From positions 1-14,434 of the forward strand of contig CALUDF010000036.1 of assembly GCA_943914745.1 (NCBI GenBank): a stretch of 14,434 nucleotides of DNA, in the 5' to 3' direction. This DNA is from an uncultured Bacteriovorax sp. (GTDB lineage: Bacteria; Bdellovibrionota; Bacteriovoracia; Bacteriovoracales; Bacteriovoracaceae). The translations under genes and the position numbers were made by a program. The notes under the pieces are model-generated. The model did not search any database. It had not been told where the DNA came from and saw only the letters and a program-made list of their open reading frames with translations. Below are positions 14,027 to 14,434 of the stretch, piece by piece. Numbering within the stretch: position 1 is the stretch's first letter; every line of letters begins with the position of its first letter.

Positions 14027-14434
14027 TGAGGAAAACGAAGTCGCTTCTTTTTATTCCGCTTATCGTACTGACCGGAGCCGTCTCTGCTCAGTCGGCCGTC
14101 GCTGTGCCTGCGGCCAAAGAAGAGAGCGCCGATAAACTCAATGTCTTTGAGATGAAGCGCAAGCTTCAAGACCAGAATAAGAACATTCAAAATCTCTCTA
14201 AAGAAGTGGCCAATGTTGAAGTGACATTGGGACTTAACAATAAAAAATACCTAAAACTTGCCGAAGAAAGAGCGCGCATTGAAGAAAGCCTGGCCTCTGC
14301 CAGAAGAAATGCGGACTTTGACGGTGAGACTCTGAAAAAGAATTATGCCCAGACAAAGACTCTTTTAATGGGAGTCCTTTTAAATAAGCTGGAAAACACC
14401 GAAAACTCCTCAGACATGCTTGCCAGAAAAGTGA
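14026..14434 (+). CDS. envC: EnvC-like murein hydrolase activator, N-terminal part (runs off the window)
   Basis: The frame opens with GTG 14026, overlapping the ftsX stop by one base (TAGTG), and stays open to the window end, giving about 136 residues. The start is a signal peptide (RKTKSLLFIPLIVLTGAVSA, cleavage near SAQS). From about residue 38 on, the sequence is a Lys/Glu-rich heptad-like coiled coil (LQDQNKNIQNLSKEVANVEV), as in EnvC, where a coiled coil precedes a degenerate LytM/M23 domain. That C-terminal domain lies beyond the window, so activator (EnvC) and active M23 endopeptidase cannot be told apart. Position directly after ftsEX is the main support. FtsEX-EnvC activates septal amidases in E. 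coli. Confidence 0.75.
   Translation, partial: MRKTKSLLFIPLIVLTGAVSAQSAVAVPAAKEESADKLNVFEMKRKLQDQNKNIQNLSKEVANVEVTLGLNNKKYLKLAEERARIEESLASARRNADFDGETLKKNYAQTKTLLMGVLLNKLENTENSSDMLARKV

Noticed and set aside
1..14434. CRISPR array, tRNA/rRNA genes, insertion sequences, phage or conjugation genes
   Set aside because: No direct-repeat arrays, tRNA-like folds noted by eye, transposase motifs or terminal inverted repeats were seen; the window reads as ordinary chromosome.

Overview
The window is a continuous stretch of Gram-negative chromosome with no mobile elements, RNA genes or CRISPR. Its core is envelope biology: a Tol system, FtsE/FtsX followed by an EnvC-like protein, an LapB-type regulator of LPS synthesis and SppA. 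Base composition looks like low-to-mid 40s % GC, and gene style and content resemble the predatory Bdellovibrionota, perhaps the Bacteriovorax/Peredibacter side. That placement is an inference from general resemblance, not a proven assignment.

Layout. (1) 1-597: 3' part of rlmN, convergent with a small secreted-protein gene (600-941, minus). (2) 1107-5481: five plus-strand genes with a 7-nt gap or short overlaps: sppA, lapB, a secreted SH3-like protein, a secreted protein resembling an M48 metallopeptidase with its zinc site lost, and a polytopic membrane protein. (3) 5568-8893: tolQ, tolR, tolA/tonB-like and tolB, with no pal. (4) 9025-10557: a GAF/AAA+/Fis-type protein built like a sigma-54 activator but lacking the GAFTGA loop and the Walker B acidic pair, behind its own sigma-70-like promoter. 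(5) 10615-10833: a 72-residue basic protein with a good promoter and a strong intrinsic terminator. (6) 10891-12366: an HD-domain phosphohydrolase that starts only about a dozen bases after that terminator. (7) 12519 to the end: ftsE, ftsX and the start of an envC-like gene, preceded by a leader with three inverted repeats.

How the genes fit together. Tol (outer-membrane constriction) and FtsEX-EnvC (septal amidase activation) both act at division, and LapB links LPS synthesis to proteolysis. A recurrent theme is loss of catalytic residues in familiar folds: the M48-like protein, the AAA+ regulator, the FtsE signature motif and one HD-site histidine. The ATPase-dead regulator and the lapB operon with the apparent pseudo-peptidase are the two leads most worth following.
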